From: DASWJS01 sp036397035 | Lineage (GTDB): Bacteria > Actinomycetota > AC-67 | DNA: 64,000 bases | Assembly (NCBI GenBank): GCA_036397035.1 | Contig: DASWJS010000029.1 | Span: forward strand, 24,848-88,847 | Direction of reading: 5' to 3' | In this document: in pieces, positions 55,036-64,000 of the stretch | How the letters are laid out: each line of letters opens with the position of its first letter | How positions within the stretch are numbered: position 1 is the first letter of the stretch | Notes under the pieces: generated by a model | The model's database searches: none | What the model was told of the DNA's origin: nothing | The model's input: only the letters and a program-made list of their open reading frames with translations | Program-made: the position numbers and the translations under genes

Positions 55036-55685
55036 CGGCCCTTCACCGCCTTGTCGCTCAGCGGCCGCGCCACCGGAACGCGCGCGAGCTGCGCGAGCGT
55101 GCCCGTGTCGTTCATTCGCGGGACTTGGACCCAATCCTGTCCGAACTCGATCGCGCTCACCGAAGCGGTGTCGATTGCGATCCGCCGGTACAGGTCGATG
55201 TGGATGCCCAGGTAGTGCGCGAGCGTCAGCCGGACGAAGTCTCCGTGGCTGAACACCGCGACGGTCGCCTTCGCGTGGTCGCTGCGGATCTTCTCGATCG
55301 CCGTCACCGCGCGCGCCTGGGTCTCGCGCAACGTCTCGCCGCCGGGGAAGCGCACGTTGCTGGGCCACGAGCGCAGGCGAGACCAGACGTTCGTGCGCGC
55401 GAGCGCCTTCAGCGACTTCCCCTGCAGATCGCCGTAGTGGACCTCGCCCAGCTCCTTGCGCTTGACGACGCGGAGCCCACGCGCTCGCGCGAGCGGCGTC
55501 GCCGTCTCGACCGCGCGCTCCAGCGGGCTGGAGTAGACGGCGTCCAGCGGGACGCCCTCCAGGCGCTCGATCAGTCCGGCGGCCTGCGCTCGGCCTGCGG
55601 TCGAGAGCCCGACGCCCGGCGTCCACCCCGTCAGGCGCGCATTCACCTGCCCGGTGAGCCCGTGCCGTATCAGCAGAAGGAGCAT
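55032..55685 (-). CDS. histidine-phosphatase-family protein (MSMEG_4193 type)
   Basis: A 217-residue phosphoglycerate-mutase-like phosphatase. It begins LLLLIRHGLTGQVNARLTGW, which carries the catalytic RHG. Further motifs are YSSPLERAVETATPLARARG, LGEVHYGDLQGKSL, FPGGETLRETQAR and SHGDFVRL, with the second catalytic His. Linked with DUF3090 and SCO1664 it forms the conserved actinobacterial triad. The substrate is unknown. Confidence 0.9.
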   Translation of the reverse strand: MLLLLIRHGLTGQVNARLTGWTPGVGLSTAGRAQAAGLIERLEGVPLDAVYSSPLERAVETATPLARARGLRVVKRKELGEVHYGDLQGKSLKALARTNVWSRLRSWPSNVRFPGGETLRETQARAVTAIEKIRSDHAKATVAVFSHGDFVRLTLAHYLGIHIDLYRRIAIDTASVSAIEFGQDWVQVPRMNDTGTLAQLARVPVARPLSDKAVKGR

Positions 55686-55702
55686 CGCGACAGCATACGG
55701 GC

Positions 55703-57421
<1,719 letters not shown>

Positions 57422-57427
57422 GAGTCC

Positions 57428-57519
57428 TCCCTCCGCCGGCATTACCCGGATCAGGTTCAACGGTCGGCGGCCCGTCGCGCCGCCCTCTCAGCCCGGTCAT
57501 GGTCCGAGCTCCCGACGAG
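57428..57519 (-). promoter_or_regulatory. TPP riboswitch (thi box) upstream of thiC
   Basis: On the minus strand a 5' arm (CGTCGGGAGCTCGG) is followed by GGGCTGAGAGGGCGG, containing the conserved CTGAGA at 57486-57491. Next come TTGAACCTGATCCGGGTAAT and GCCGGCGGAGGGAGG, the thi-box sequence that includes the ribosome-binding site of thiC. TPP binding probably sequesters that GGAGG. Assignment is from the conserved bases. Confidence 0.92.
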
Positions 57520-57545
57520 TGCATCCTACCGCGGGCCCGCGAAAC

Positions 57546-57578
57546 GTTGAAGGGCGGCTCTTCGAGCCGCCCTTCAAC
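57546..57578 (-). terminator. terminator hairpin after the LPKTG protein gene
   Basis: A perfect 14-bp inverted repeat (GTTGAAGGGCGGCT - CTTCG - AGCCGCCCTTCAAC) lies 15 bp beyond the stop of the large surface-protein gene and before the thiC riboswitch. It probably also insulates thiC. Confidence 0.65.
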
Positions 57579-57592
57579 TACCTCGCCTCACC

Positions 57593-59983
57593 CTACGGTG
57601 ATCGACCCTTTCGGGAGAACACCGACCGCACGTGGCGGACCGAAGCCCTGCGGACGCCGCGCGCCGACAGGGTCACCGGCGACCACCCGGGCGGGAACGC
57701 CCGCTGGACGCCGAGCACCGAAACCGCCCCGCGCGGCGAGCGGCGGGAGACGACCGTCATCCCGAGCCCGAGAACCACGAGGATCAGTCCGGCACGTCCG
57801 TACCCACCTGGGCCCGCGCCCGTCTTCGGCAGCACGTCGACGATCTTCTGCGGGAGCACGACGCTCACCGTTTCGTCGTCGTCGTCCGATACCGAAAGGC
57901 CGAGCACGTCCGTGCCGGTCGCGGTGCCGACGTTCGTCAGCAGACCGGCCTCGTTCGGCAGGGTCGTCGTGAACTCCAGCGTGGCAATCTCACCCGGGTC
58001 CAGGGACTCGATGTCCCCGACGTGACCAAGGACGTCGTCGTCCACGCTGATGTCGAACAGGGTGGTGTCGCCGGTGTTGGTGACCACGTAGGTGTACGTG
58101 ACCTCCTGGCCGGGCTCGCCGCCGGGACCGTCGGCCGTCTTCACGATCTCGATCGACGGGTGGATCAGGTCCACCTCGTGATCGTCGGAATCCGACACCG
58201 GGTTCTCCTGGGCGTCCAGGCCATCCACCACAGCCGTGTTCGGGAGCGGATCGGCATCGGCTGCCGTCACCACGTGCGTGCAGCTCGCCGTCCACACCTC
58301 CTCGAGTTCGAGGATCCCGTCGCTGCCCGCGTCTCCGCCGAACGAGGTCAGCGTGCCCGCGTCGCAGATCGGGTCCGTGATGGAAACAGTGTTGAGCGGC
58401 ACCTCGCCTGTGTTCGTCACGACGAAGGTGTAGGTGATCTCATCCCCGACGTGGGCAAGATCCGGACCGCTCTTCACGATCTGGATGCCGGGCCCGAGGA
58501 TGTCCGACGAGCAGGAATCGGTGTCGGACGCCTCTGTTTCGGAGTCCGCCCCCGTCCCCGTCGCCGTCACGATGTTCTCGACCGGGTCCGGGTCGTCGGC
58601 CTGCACCACGCGGGTGACGACCTGCACGTCCGAATCCCCGACCCCGAGCGTGTCGGCGAACAGGTCGCTGATGTCCCCGAGCAGGGAGTCCTCGACCGTG
58701 ATGTTCTCCAGCGGCTCGTTGCCGGTGTTGAGCACCGTGATGGTGTACGCGACCTCTTCGCCCACGAGCGCCGTGCCGCCACATTCCTTCGTGACGTCGA
58801 TCCCGGGCTCGTGCGTGATGTCGCTCTCGCAGGAGGCGTTGTCGCTGACTGCTTCCTGCGAAACTGCGCCGGTCGCCTCGACCGTCACCTCGTTGGGCAG
58901 CGGATCCGGGTCCTCAGCGGTCACGGTGTGCGTGAACTGCTGGGTATCGGAGTCTCCCACCCCGAGGTTGTTGACGAACGAGCCGGACAGGTCGCCAAGC
59001 AGTGAGTCGTCCACGGTGATGCCGGTCAGGTCCTCCGTCCCGGTGTTGGTGATCGTGATCGTGTACGTCACGTCGTCACCGATGTTCACCGGGCCCGAGC
59101 ACTCCTTCGTTACCTCGATCTCCGGCACGAGCGCCGGGTCGAGGAACGTGTAGATGTCGGTTGAGTCGACCGTGATCGTGACGACGATCGTCCGATCGGC
59201 AGGGTCGGTCGGAAGCGCGTACCCCGGCGGCGGCTCGATCTCGGTGACCGTGCACGTCGACGTGGAGGCACCCGTGAACGTCAGGTACCCGTGGGTCGCC
59301 ACGATGTCGACCGGATCATCCCCCAGCTCGATCGTCGTGTCACCGTTGGACACGGTCAAGGGCTGGAGCGCCGGGTTGAGCGACTCGTTGACACAGTCGC
59401 TGATCCGGAACGTCGCGCCCTCCAGAAGATCGCCTTCGGGATCGTCGGCATCGTGCTTCTCGACTGTCGCTTGCCCGCCGATGGTGAAGCAGGCGGGCCC
59501 CGCCTTGCGGTTGCTCGACGGGCCTGCCGAGGGCGTCGCCCTCGTCTTGGCAACGTTGCACACGTGGGCGCCTTCGGGTGCGTCCGTGGGAAGCGTGACC
59601 GTGAAGGCCACGTTGAAGAACTCGTTGTTGGCGACACCGGTGAAGGTGGCCTTGTCCACGACGGCATAGTCCTTCAGGTCGTCCCCGAACCCGATGAGCA
59701 CGCAGTCATCGATCACGAACGTCTCACCGATCTCGGATTCGTCCACCGGGTAGCTGATGAGGAACTCAGCCGTGCCGCCCGCGACGAGCGTTCCACCCGT
59801 CAGTGTCTTCAGGGTGTTCTCGCTGCCGGGCGTCGGCACGACTCCGTTACAGCTCGGTGGGCCATCCTCGACCGTGATGCTCGGATCGTCGACGAAGAAG
59901 TCCGCGTATGCGTTGGACGTTGCGGCGAGCAGCACGACAGAGGTCAGCGCAACCGTCGTGACCACTCGCAGTGTTTGTCTCAT
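57593..59983 (-). CDS. LPKTG-anchored surface protein with DUF11-type repeats
   Basis: A 796-residue exported protein. A signal peptide (MRQTLRVVTTVALTSVVLLA) precedes acidic beta-sandwich repeats of the DUF11 type: VTYTITITNTGTEDLTGITV, YTITVLNTGNEPLENITVED, YTFVVTNTGEVPLNTVSITD and YTYVVTNTGDTTLFDISVDD, spaced about 110 residues apart. Each is preceded by a short I-VTKEC / IVK segment. A sortase motif LPKTG lies near residue 725 with a membrane helix after it. Unusually, the charged stop is followed by about 50 basic residues (RRSPRG...FSRKGRSP). It is a likely substrate of the sortase at 62.5 kb. Confidence 0.82.
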   Translation of the reverse strand: MRQTLRVVTTVALTSVVLLAATSNAYADFFVDDPSITVEDGPPSCNGVVPTPGSENTLKTLTGGTLVAGGTAEFLISYPVDESEIGETFVIDDCVLIGFGDDLKDYAVVDKATFTGVANNEFFNVAFTVTLPTDAPEGAHVCNVAKTRATPSAGPSSNRKAGPACFTIGGQATVEKHDADDPEGDLLEGATFRISDCVNESLNPALQPLTVSNGDTTIELGDDPVDIVATHGYLTFTGASTSTCTVTEIEPPPGYALPTDPADRTIVVTITVDSTDIYTFLDPALVPEIEVTKECSGPVNIGDDVTYTITITNTGTEDLTGITVDDSLLGDLSGSFVNNLGVGDSDTQQFTHTVTAEDPDPLPNEVTVEATGAVSQEAVSDNASCESDITHEPGIDVTKECGGTALVGEEVAYTITVLNTGNEPLENITVEDSLLGDISDLFADTLGVGDSDVQVVTRVVQADDPDPVENIVTATGTGADSETEASDTDSCSSDILGPGIQIVKSGPDLAHVGDEITYTFVVTNTGEVPLNTVSITDPICDAGTLTSFGGDAGSDGILELEEVWTASCTHVVTAADADPLPNTAVVDGLDAQENPVSDSDDHEVDLIHPSIEIVKTADGPGGEPGQEVTYTYVVTNTGDTTLFDISVDDDVLGHVGDIESLDPGEIATLEFTTTLPNEAGLLTNVGTATGTDVLGLSVSDDDDETVSVVLPQKIVDVLPKTGAGPGGYGRAGLILVVLGLGMTVVSRRSPRGAVSVLGVQRAFPPGWSPVTLSARGVRRASVRHVRSVFSRKGRSP

Positions 59984-60163
59984 CTCTCACCCCCCCAAGG
60001 GAAGCGCTCCGCCCTCCACCACGGAGAGCGACTAGCACATAAGGACTAGAGTCTAGCGAAGCACGTCCCCTTTTGTCGCCCCCGGCCCAGTCAGACAAAA
60101 CGGTACATCTTCAACTCCAGCAACAGGAGCAACAGCCACCGAGGGTGACAGCAGATCGGCAGG

Positions 60164-61366
60164 TCAGAGCGCCGAGTCGACGAAGAGCGCCACCGAGGCG
60201 GTCTGGCCGTGCATGAAGTTCCGGCCGCCGACCGGACCCAGCTCGCCCGCGCAGAACATCCCGACCAGGGGCACGCCGAGGCCGTCTTGGAGCGCGGCGG
60301 CGTCGTGGTCGGGTTCGGAGAACAGATTGGTGCCGCGGCCGTTGCACGTGAACAGCACCGCGCCGCTCGGTCGGTCGCCGATCGCGTCGATGCAGCGACG
60401 CAGGTCTTCGTCCGCCGCCGCCGGGTCGCGCACGTGGAACTGCACGGTCTCGCCGACTTCGAACACGTCGCCGACGGCGATGACGCCGGACTCCGAATCG
60501 CCCCCCATCACGGGCCGGATGAGGAAGTCGCCGTGGCCGGGCTCGTCGATGTATTCGTCGACGACGCGGCCGAGCTGCAGTCCGTCCTGCATGAGCATCC
60601 GGTCGCGCGGATCGGCGGCCGTCCAGATGTCGCGCAGCGCGTCGATCGGACGCTGGCCGGCGATCTCGAAGATGACGTTGCGATCGGCGCGGGTGATCGT
60701 CAGCGGCTTGCCGACCGCCCGGCAGCCCTGCGACACCATCGTCTTGACGCGGACGCGCCCGGAGATCGCGATGGCGACCGCTCCGTCGTCGAAGAAGCGG
60801 TCGCCGAAGAACAGTCGGGTATCGCCCGGCGACGATCCGCCCGAGACGATCCCCCCGATCACGATGGTTCCCGGGCGCGTCTCGTTCAGCTCTGCCAGCA
60901 GGTGGGCGGCCGGGAAGCTGAACCGGTCGCACAACAGGATCAGCGAGGCGTCGGGCGAAACGTTGTCGGGCCATCCGCGATATTCGTGCTCGCCGTCGGC
61001 CGCATCGAAGAACCGGAGCCCGAAGGGGGTGACCAGTGTGTCGGGAAGGAAGGCGCACAGCAGCGAGATCGCGGGCCCGGACTCCAACTCCCGCCCGTTC
61101 GCGATGACGCCGTCGGTCGTGCAGCCGATCACCGCCGCGCCGGGAAACCGCTCGCCCAGCATGGCGGCGACCTCGTCGGCAAACTCCTTGTGGTCCGAGG
61201 AGATCATCGCGACGACGAGGTTGGGCATCTCCCCCGCGAGGCCCGCGGCGGCCTCGTTCGCCGCCTCGGCGACGGCTCGCGACGCTTCGATGTCGGTCGA
61301 GAGCCCCGCGCCCACCCGGGTATTGGCCACGACTGCCAGTCTACGAGGCGTCGTCGCCGAAGTCAC
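60164..61366 (-). CDS. FIST-domain sensory protein
   Basis: A 400-residue soluble protein with FIST_N (VVAMISSDHKEFADEVAAML, GAAVIGCTTDGVI, FPAAHLLAELNETRPG, IVIGGIVSGG) and FIST_C (ALQDGLGVPLVGMFCAGELG, NFMHGQTASVALF) domains. FIST domains are predicted to bind small ligands, perhaps amino acids, in signal transduction. No output domain is attached and no kinase is adjacent, so its partner is unknown. The 180 bp upstream to the LPKTG gene holds no obvious gene. Confidence 0.85.
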   Translation of the reverse strand: MTSATTPRRLAVVANTRVGAGLSTDIEASRAVAEAANEAAAGLAGEMPNLVVAMISSDHKEFADEVAAMLGERFPGAAVIGCTTDGVIANGRELESGPAISLLCAFLPDTLVTPFGLRFFDAADGEHEYRGWPDNVSPDASLILLCDRFSFPAAHLLAELNETRPGTIVIGGIVSGGSSPGDTRLFFGDRFFDDGAVAIAISGRVRVKTMVSQGCRAVGKPLTITRADRNVIFEIAGQRPIDALRDIWTAADPRDRMLMQDGLQLGRVVDEYIDEPGHGDFLIRPVMGGDSESGVIAVGDVFEVGETVQFHVRDPAAADEDLRRCIDAIGDRPSGAVLFTCNGRGTNLFSEPDHDAAALQDGLGVPLVGMFCAGELGPVGGRNFMHGQTASVALFVDSAL

Positions 61367-61390
61367 CGGGAAGACGCGCGCGGGCCCCGC

Positions 61391-62209
61391 TCACCGCGGC
61401 GCGACGCGTTCGAGCAGCTCGCGCGACGGCGGCTGGTAGAAGGAGAGCACGACATGGTCGCACCCACGCTCTTCGTAGGCGGGGATGCGCCCGATGACCT
61501 CCTCCGGCTGGCCTTCGACCGCGGGGTGGATGAAGAGCTGCACGCTCCGCCTGATCGCGGACGGGTCGCGTCCGACGGCGGCGCAGTGATCGTCGAGCAC
61601 CCGGTTGAGCCGCGCCCATTCGTCGGGGTCGCCCATGCCGTTCCACTCGTCGGCGTGTTCGGCCACGACCCGAAGCGTCTTGCGCTCGCCGTTCCCGCCC
61701 ACGGTGACCGGCGGATGGGGCCGCTGGACTGGCTTCGGGTTGCACATCGCGTCGGTCAGCCGGAAGTGCTCGCCGGAGAACGACGTGGTTTCGTTGGTCC
61801 ACAGACCCTTGATCACCTGAAGCGCTTCGCCGAGCATGTCGATGCGAACCCCTGGGGGCGGGTACGGAATCCCGTAGGCGGCGTGCTCGGGCTCGTGCCA
61901 GGCGGCGCCGAGGCCGAAGTTGAGCCGCCCGCCCGAGATGTGGTCCACGGTGACGGCCATGTTCGCCAGCAGGGCGGGGTTTCGGTAAGTCACGCCGGTG
62001 ACCATGCAACCGATCCGCGCGCGCTTGACCACCGTTCCCATCGCGGCGAGGGTCGTCCAGCCCTCCAGCGTGTCCATCGCCGGATCGGTCAGTCCGTAGA
62101 AGTGGTCGTAGTTCCAGATCGAGTGGAACCCCAGCTCGTCGGCGTCTCGCCAGAACCGCTCGATCTCGGTGTAGGCGAAGCACGGGGCCAGCTTGGCCGA
62201 GATCAGCAT
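61391..62209 (-). CDS. LLM-class (F420-dependent type) oxidoreductase
   Basis: A 272-residue TIM-barrel oxidoreductase of the luciferase-like family. Segments are FHSIWNYDHFYGLTD, VTGVTYRNPALLANMAVTVD, ISGGRLNFGLGAAWHEPEHA and PPVTVGGNGERKTLRVVAEH, the actinobacterial F420-dependent pattern. Cofactor preference (F420 rather than FMN) is inferred. ATG 62209 is preceded by GGGAGGATCC, so the longer frame upstream is not used. The substrate is unknown. Confidence 0.85.
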   Translation of the reverse strand: MLISAKLAPCFAYTEIERFWRDADELGFHSIWNYDHFYGLTDPAMDTLEGWTTLAAMGTVVKRARIGCMVTGVTYRNPALLANMAVTVDHISGGRLNFGLGAAWHEPEHAAYGIPYPPPGVRIDMLGEALQVIKGLWTNETTSFSGEHFRLTDAMCNPKPVQRPHPPVTVGGNGERKTLRVVAEHADEWNGMGDPDEWARLNRVLDDHCAAVGRDPSAIRRSVQLFIHPAVEGQPEEVIGRIPAYEERGCDHVVLSFYQPPSRELLERVAPR

Positions 62210-62274
62210 CGGATCCTCCCGGGTCGTCCGTCCGCGGCACTGTAGCCCGCCTGCCGGGCCGGGCAAAGAAGTCG

Positions 62275-62460
62275 TCAGATCGTGGGCTGGTTCACGAAGT
62301 GCTGATCGACGTAGGGGAAGACGTAGTACCAGAGGAGCGCGGCGTAGATCACGATGGCGACCGCCAGGATGAGGAGCCGGCGCCAGCGGTGGCGCGGCCG
62401 CCCGGCGCTCGCGGTGTGTGGCGGGATGCCGGCCCGGTACCGGGCCTTCGGCTTGCTCAC
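62275..62460 (-). CDS. small membrane protein coupled to the sortase gene
   Basis: A 61-residue protein in a frame overlapping the end of the sortase gene (GTGA). A basic N-terminal half (SKPKARYRAGIPPHTASAGR) is followed by one membrane helix (LLILAVAIVIYAALLWYYVF). It has no known domain. Translational coupling makes an accessory role in sortase function or assembly possible. Confidence 0.6.
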   Translation of the reverse strand: MSKPKARYRAGIPPHTASAGRPRHRWRRLLILAVAIVIYAALLWYYVFPYVDQHFVNQPTI

Positions 62461-63074
62461 GACAGCGGCGGGTCGACCTGGTCGGCCCACACGATCAGGC
62501 GCTCCAGCGAGGTGTATTTGGGGGTACAGGTCGTCAGGGTCAGCGCTTTGAGCGCGGAGCTGTTCGGGTCGCCGTTGAGTACGCTCACGTTGCCGGGCTT
62601 GACGATCGTCGTGTCCGTCACGCGGTAGGTGAACCGCTTGCCGCCGCGCCGCTCGAGGATGATCGTGTCGCCCTTCTGCAATTGATCCAGGTCGGCGAAG
62701 ATGAAGTTCCAGCCGGTCCGGTGTCCGGCGATTCCCACGGTGCCGAGTTCGCCGGGATATGCGGTGCCCGTGTAGTGGCCGGGCCCTTTGGCGAGCGAGT
62801 CCAGGGACACGCCCTCGACCACGATCCAGTCGACGCCGATCTTCGGGATGACGATTCGCGCCACCGCCGATCCGGGCGGCGGGGGCGGCGCTTCTTCCGG
62901 CTCGGCCGTCTGCGTCGGGGCCGGCGGCAGGGGTCGCTCCCACTCGATCGCAAGAGCGGCTTGGGCCTGCTTGGTGATCGCCGAGGTGCCGTAGACCTCA
63001 TAGACCACGAAGAACAAGAACGTCAGCCCGAGCAGGATGAATACGTTCCCCGCGATTCGCAGCGCGCGCACCAT
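62457..63074 (-). CDS. class E sortase
   Basis: A 205-residue transpeptidase that attaches surface proteins to peptidoglycan. An N-terminal membrane helix (GNVFILLGLTFLFFVVYEVY) and a Pro-rich linker precede the sortase fold. Catalytic residues are His in GIAGHRTGWNFIF, Cys in LTLTTCTPKYTS and Arg in TSLERLIVWA. The TLTTC-x-P motif and the single N-terminal helix fit actinobacterial class E, which normally prefers LAxTG substrates. The only sorting signal seen in this window is LPKTG at 57.8 kb. Confidence 0.9.
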   Translation of the reverse strand: MVRALRIAGNVFILLGLTFLFFVVYEVYGTSAITKQAQAALAIEWERPLPPAPTQTAEPEEAPPPPPGSAVARIVIPKIGVDWIVVEGVSLDSLAKGPGHYTGTAYPGELGTVGIAGHRTGWNFIFADLDQLQKGDTIILERRGGKRFTYRVTDTTIVKPGNVSVLNGDPNSSALKALTLTTCTPKYTSLERLIVWADQVDPPLS

Positions 63075-63109
63075 CGTCCCCGCCAGTCTACGCGCCGGGC
63101 AACGAAGAA

Positions 63110-63129
63110 GACCGGCCGATCGGCCGGTC
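63110..63129 (-). terminator. palindromic hairpin between sortase and a small gene
   Basis: GACCGGCCGATCGGCCGGTC is a perfect 20-bp palindrome. On the minus strand TTCTTCG follows, so it can terminate the short gene at 63150-63281. The same DNA is upstream of the sortase gene. Confidence 0.5.
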
Positions 63130-63149
63130 CTCGCGACGATTCGCTGCGT

Positions 63150-63281
63150 TCACTCCTGAGCGGCGTCGGGCAGCGGCGCCACCCAGGTCACGTCTCCGTC
63201 GGACGCAAGGCGCGCCTCGACGGCCTCGATCGCGCGCGCGACCTGTTCCGTTGGCTCTTCGACCAAGACCCAGGTGATCAT
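63150..63281 (-). CDS. short hypothetical protein
   Basis: A 43-residue frame (MITWVLVEEPTEQVARAIEA, ending APLPDAAQE) with GGAGAAGACGG before the ATG. It resembles small actinobacterial proteins but has no domain I recognise. It may be an unrecognised regulator or a chance frame. It is followed by a hairpin. Confidence 0.4.
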   Translation of the reverse strand: MITWVLVEEPTEQVARAIEAVEARLASDGDVTWVAPLPDAAQE

Positions 63282-63431
63282 CCGTCTTCTCCTGAAGTGG
63301 TGTTCCCGTTGCGCAACTGATTCGCCGCGCGCTGCCCGCATCCTTGCCCGCCCATCGGGAAATGGCCCCGGGCGCGGGGAATTCTTCGCCCCTCAGTTGA
63401 ACAACCCGACAACTCGGACGAGCGTCCGGGA

Positions 63432-63492
63432 GTGGCGCGTCGTCCCGCCGCGACGGGGTAGGAACCGGGTGGATCTCCCGACCAAACGCCAC
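63432..63492. ncRNA. possible structured RNA element
   Basis: Between 63282 and 63633 no reading frame is convincing. Inside it, GTGGCG (63432-63437) can pair with CGCCAC (63487-63492). Two inner hairpins, CGTCG...CGACG and GGG-TGGATCT-CCC, are enclosed. The four-way shape could be a riboswitch-like leader for the 63634 gene, but it matches no family I know. Confidence 0.25.
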
Positions 63493-63633
63493 TGGGGGCG
63501 AGAAACCGGACTAGGCCCGAAATAGCCCTTCAGAACCATCCGAAACCATCCGTGTTCGGCATACCACACCGAAGGGATGTTCGTTGACAATGCTGACGAA
63601 AGCGGAAGCGCCAGGCGAAGGGGGGACGGAACG

Positions 63634-63954
63634 ATGACCACGATCGAGGCGATCTGCACGAAGTGCGGGCCCGTGGAGCGCACGGCCCACGACTTCGAAC
63701 TCGCGGTGTGCAACCATCCCGGGGCGTCCTATTACGCATTCACGTGCCCGTCCTGCGACTGCCGCATTCAAAAACCCGCCAGCGACCGGGTCGTCGAGCT
63801 GCTGATCGCCGAGGGCGTGACGCCGGTGCTGTGGACCCTGCCCGAGGAGATGACCGAGGAGCACCACGGCGCGCCGTTCACCGTGGACGACCTGCTGGAC
63901 TTCCACCTGGAACTCGAGCGCGACGACTGGGTCGAGCGGCTGACCGCCGCCTGA
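63634..63954 (+). CDS. zinc-ribbon-like hypothetical protein
   Basis: A 106-residue protein starting TTIEAICTKCGPVERTAHDF, with a second CxxC pair (YAFTCPSCDCRIQKPASDRV). Four cysteines in two CxxC pairs suggest a zinc ribbon. The C-terminal half is acidic (TEEHHGAPFTVDDLLDFHLE). The GGGGGGACGG site 5 bases upstream fits the ATG at 63634. A hairpin follows at the window edge. The function is unknown; actinobacterial relatives are likely. Confidence 0.6.
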   Translation: MTTIEAICTKCGPVERTAHDFELAVCNHPGASYYAFTCPSCDCRIQKPASDRVVELLIAEGVTPVLWTLPEEMTEEHHGAPFTVDDLLDFHLELERDDWVERLTAA

Positions 63955-63983
63955 TTCCCGCCCACCAAGCCCCTCCGCGGGCC

Positions 63984-64000
63984 GGCTCGCGAAGCGAGCC
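63984..64000 (+). terminator. hairpin after the zinc-ribbon gene (window edge)
   Basis: GGCTCGC - GAA - GCGAGCC, a perfect 7-bp stem with a 3-nt loop, starts 30 bp past the stop. The T-tract, if any, would be outside the window. Confidence 0.5.

Overview
This 64 kb window is high-GC DNA from an actinobacterium (phylum Actinomycetota), probably a deep-branching environmental lineage rather than a well-known genus. Support for this: a DUF3090 / SCO1664-family / MSMEG_4193-type phosphatase gene cluster (53.8-55.7 kb), a MarP-like CvpA-trypsin protease, an F420-type LLM oxidoreductase, an FrhB-type protein, a class E sortase with an LPKTG surface protein, a mycothiol-type DinB-fold protein, and an actinobacterial-looking 16S rRNA. 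Identification is from sequence reading only.

Layout. 0-16 kb: ABC exporter, SDR, redox proteins, hydrolases, cysS, a zinc alcohol dehydrogenase, small membrane proteins, ispH and an acyl-CoA dehydrogenase divergent from a TetR regulator. 16-24 kb: two membrane-anchored cyclophilins, metH, rfbC and an RsmC-like methyltransferase. 24-26 kb: a solitary 16S rRNA gene. 26-40 kb: thiI, marP, MaoC and acyl-CoA metabolism, a CitE-like lyase, malic enzyme, a secreted beta-helix/cupredoxin pair and an acetyl-CoA synthetase-like enzyme. 40.2-51.6 kb: a complete type I-G (formerly I-U) CRISPR-Cas locus. 51.7-64 kb: fumC, a Uma2 protein, the actinobacterial marker cluster, thiC under a TPP riboswitch, a giant DUF11-type LPKTG protein, a FIST protein, an LLM oxidoreductase and the sortase.

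Two regions stand out. First, the 16S rRNA gene (minus strand, 24199-25994) is interrupted by a 250-nt group I intron directly after the position equivalent to E. coli U1498. P1 with its U.G splice-site wobble, P2, P3, P4, P7, P8, P9, P10 and the terminal omega-G can all be assigned by eye. The gene has no 23S/5S downstream. It is framed by a 17-18 bp leader/trailer processing stem and ends in a hairpin terminator. A decayed LAGLIDADG endonuclease-like frame lies just beyond the terminator, outside the intron.

Second, the CRISPR locus has 35 identical 37-bp repeats and 34 spacers next to a tightly overlapping operon: csb1 (cas7) - csb2 (cas5/6) - cas3 (helicase then HD) - a csb3/cas8g-like gene - cas4 - cas1 - cas2. 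A frameshifted remnant of a second cas3 sits at its head. Most other genes look like ordinary housekeeping and catabolic actinobacterial content in short operons.
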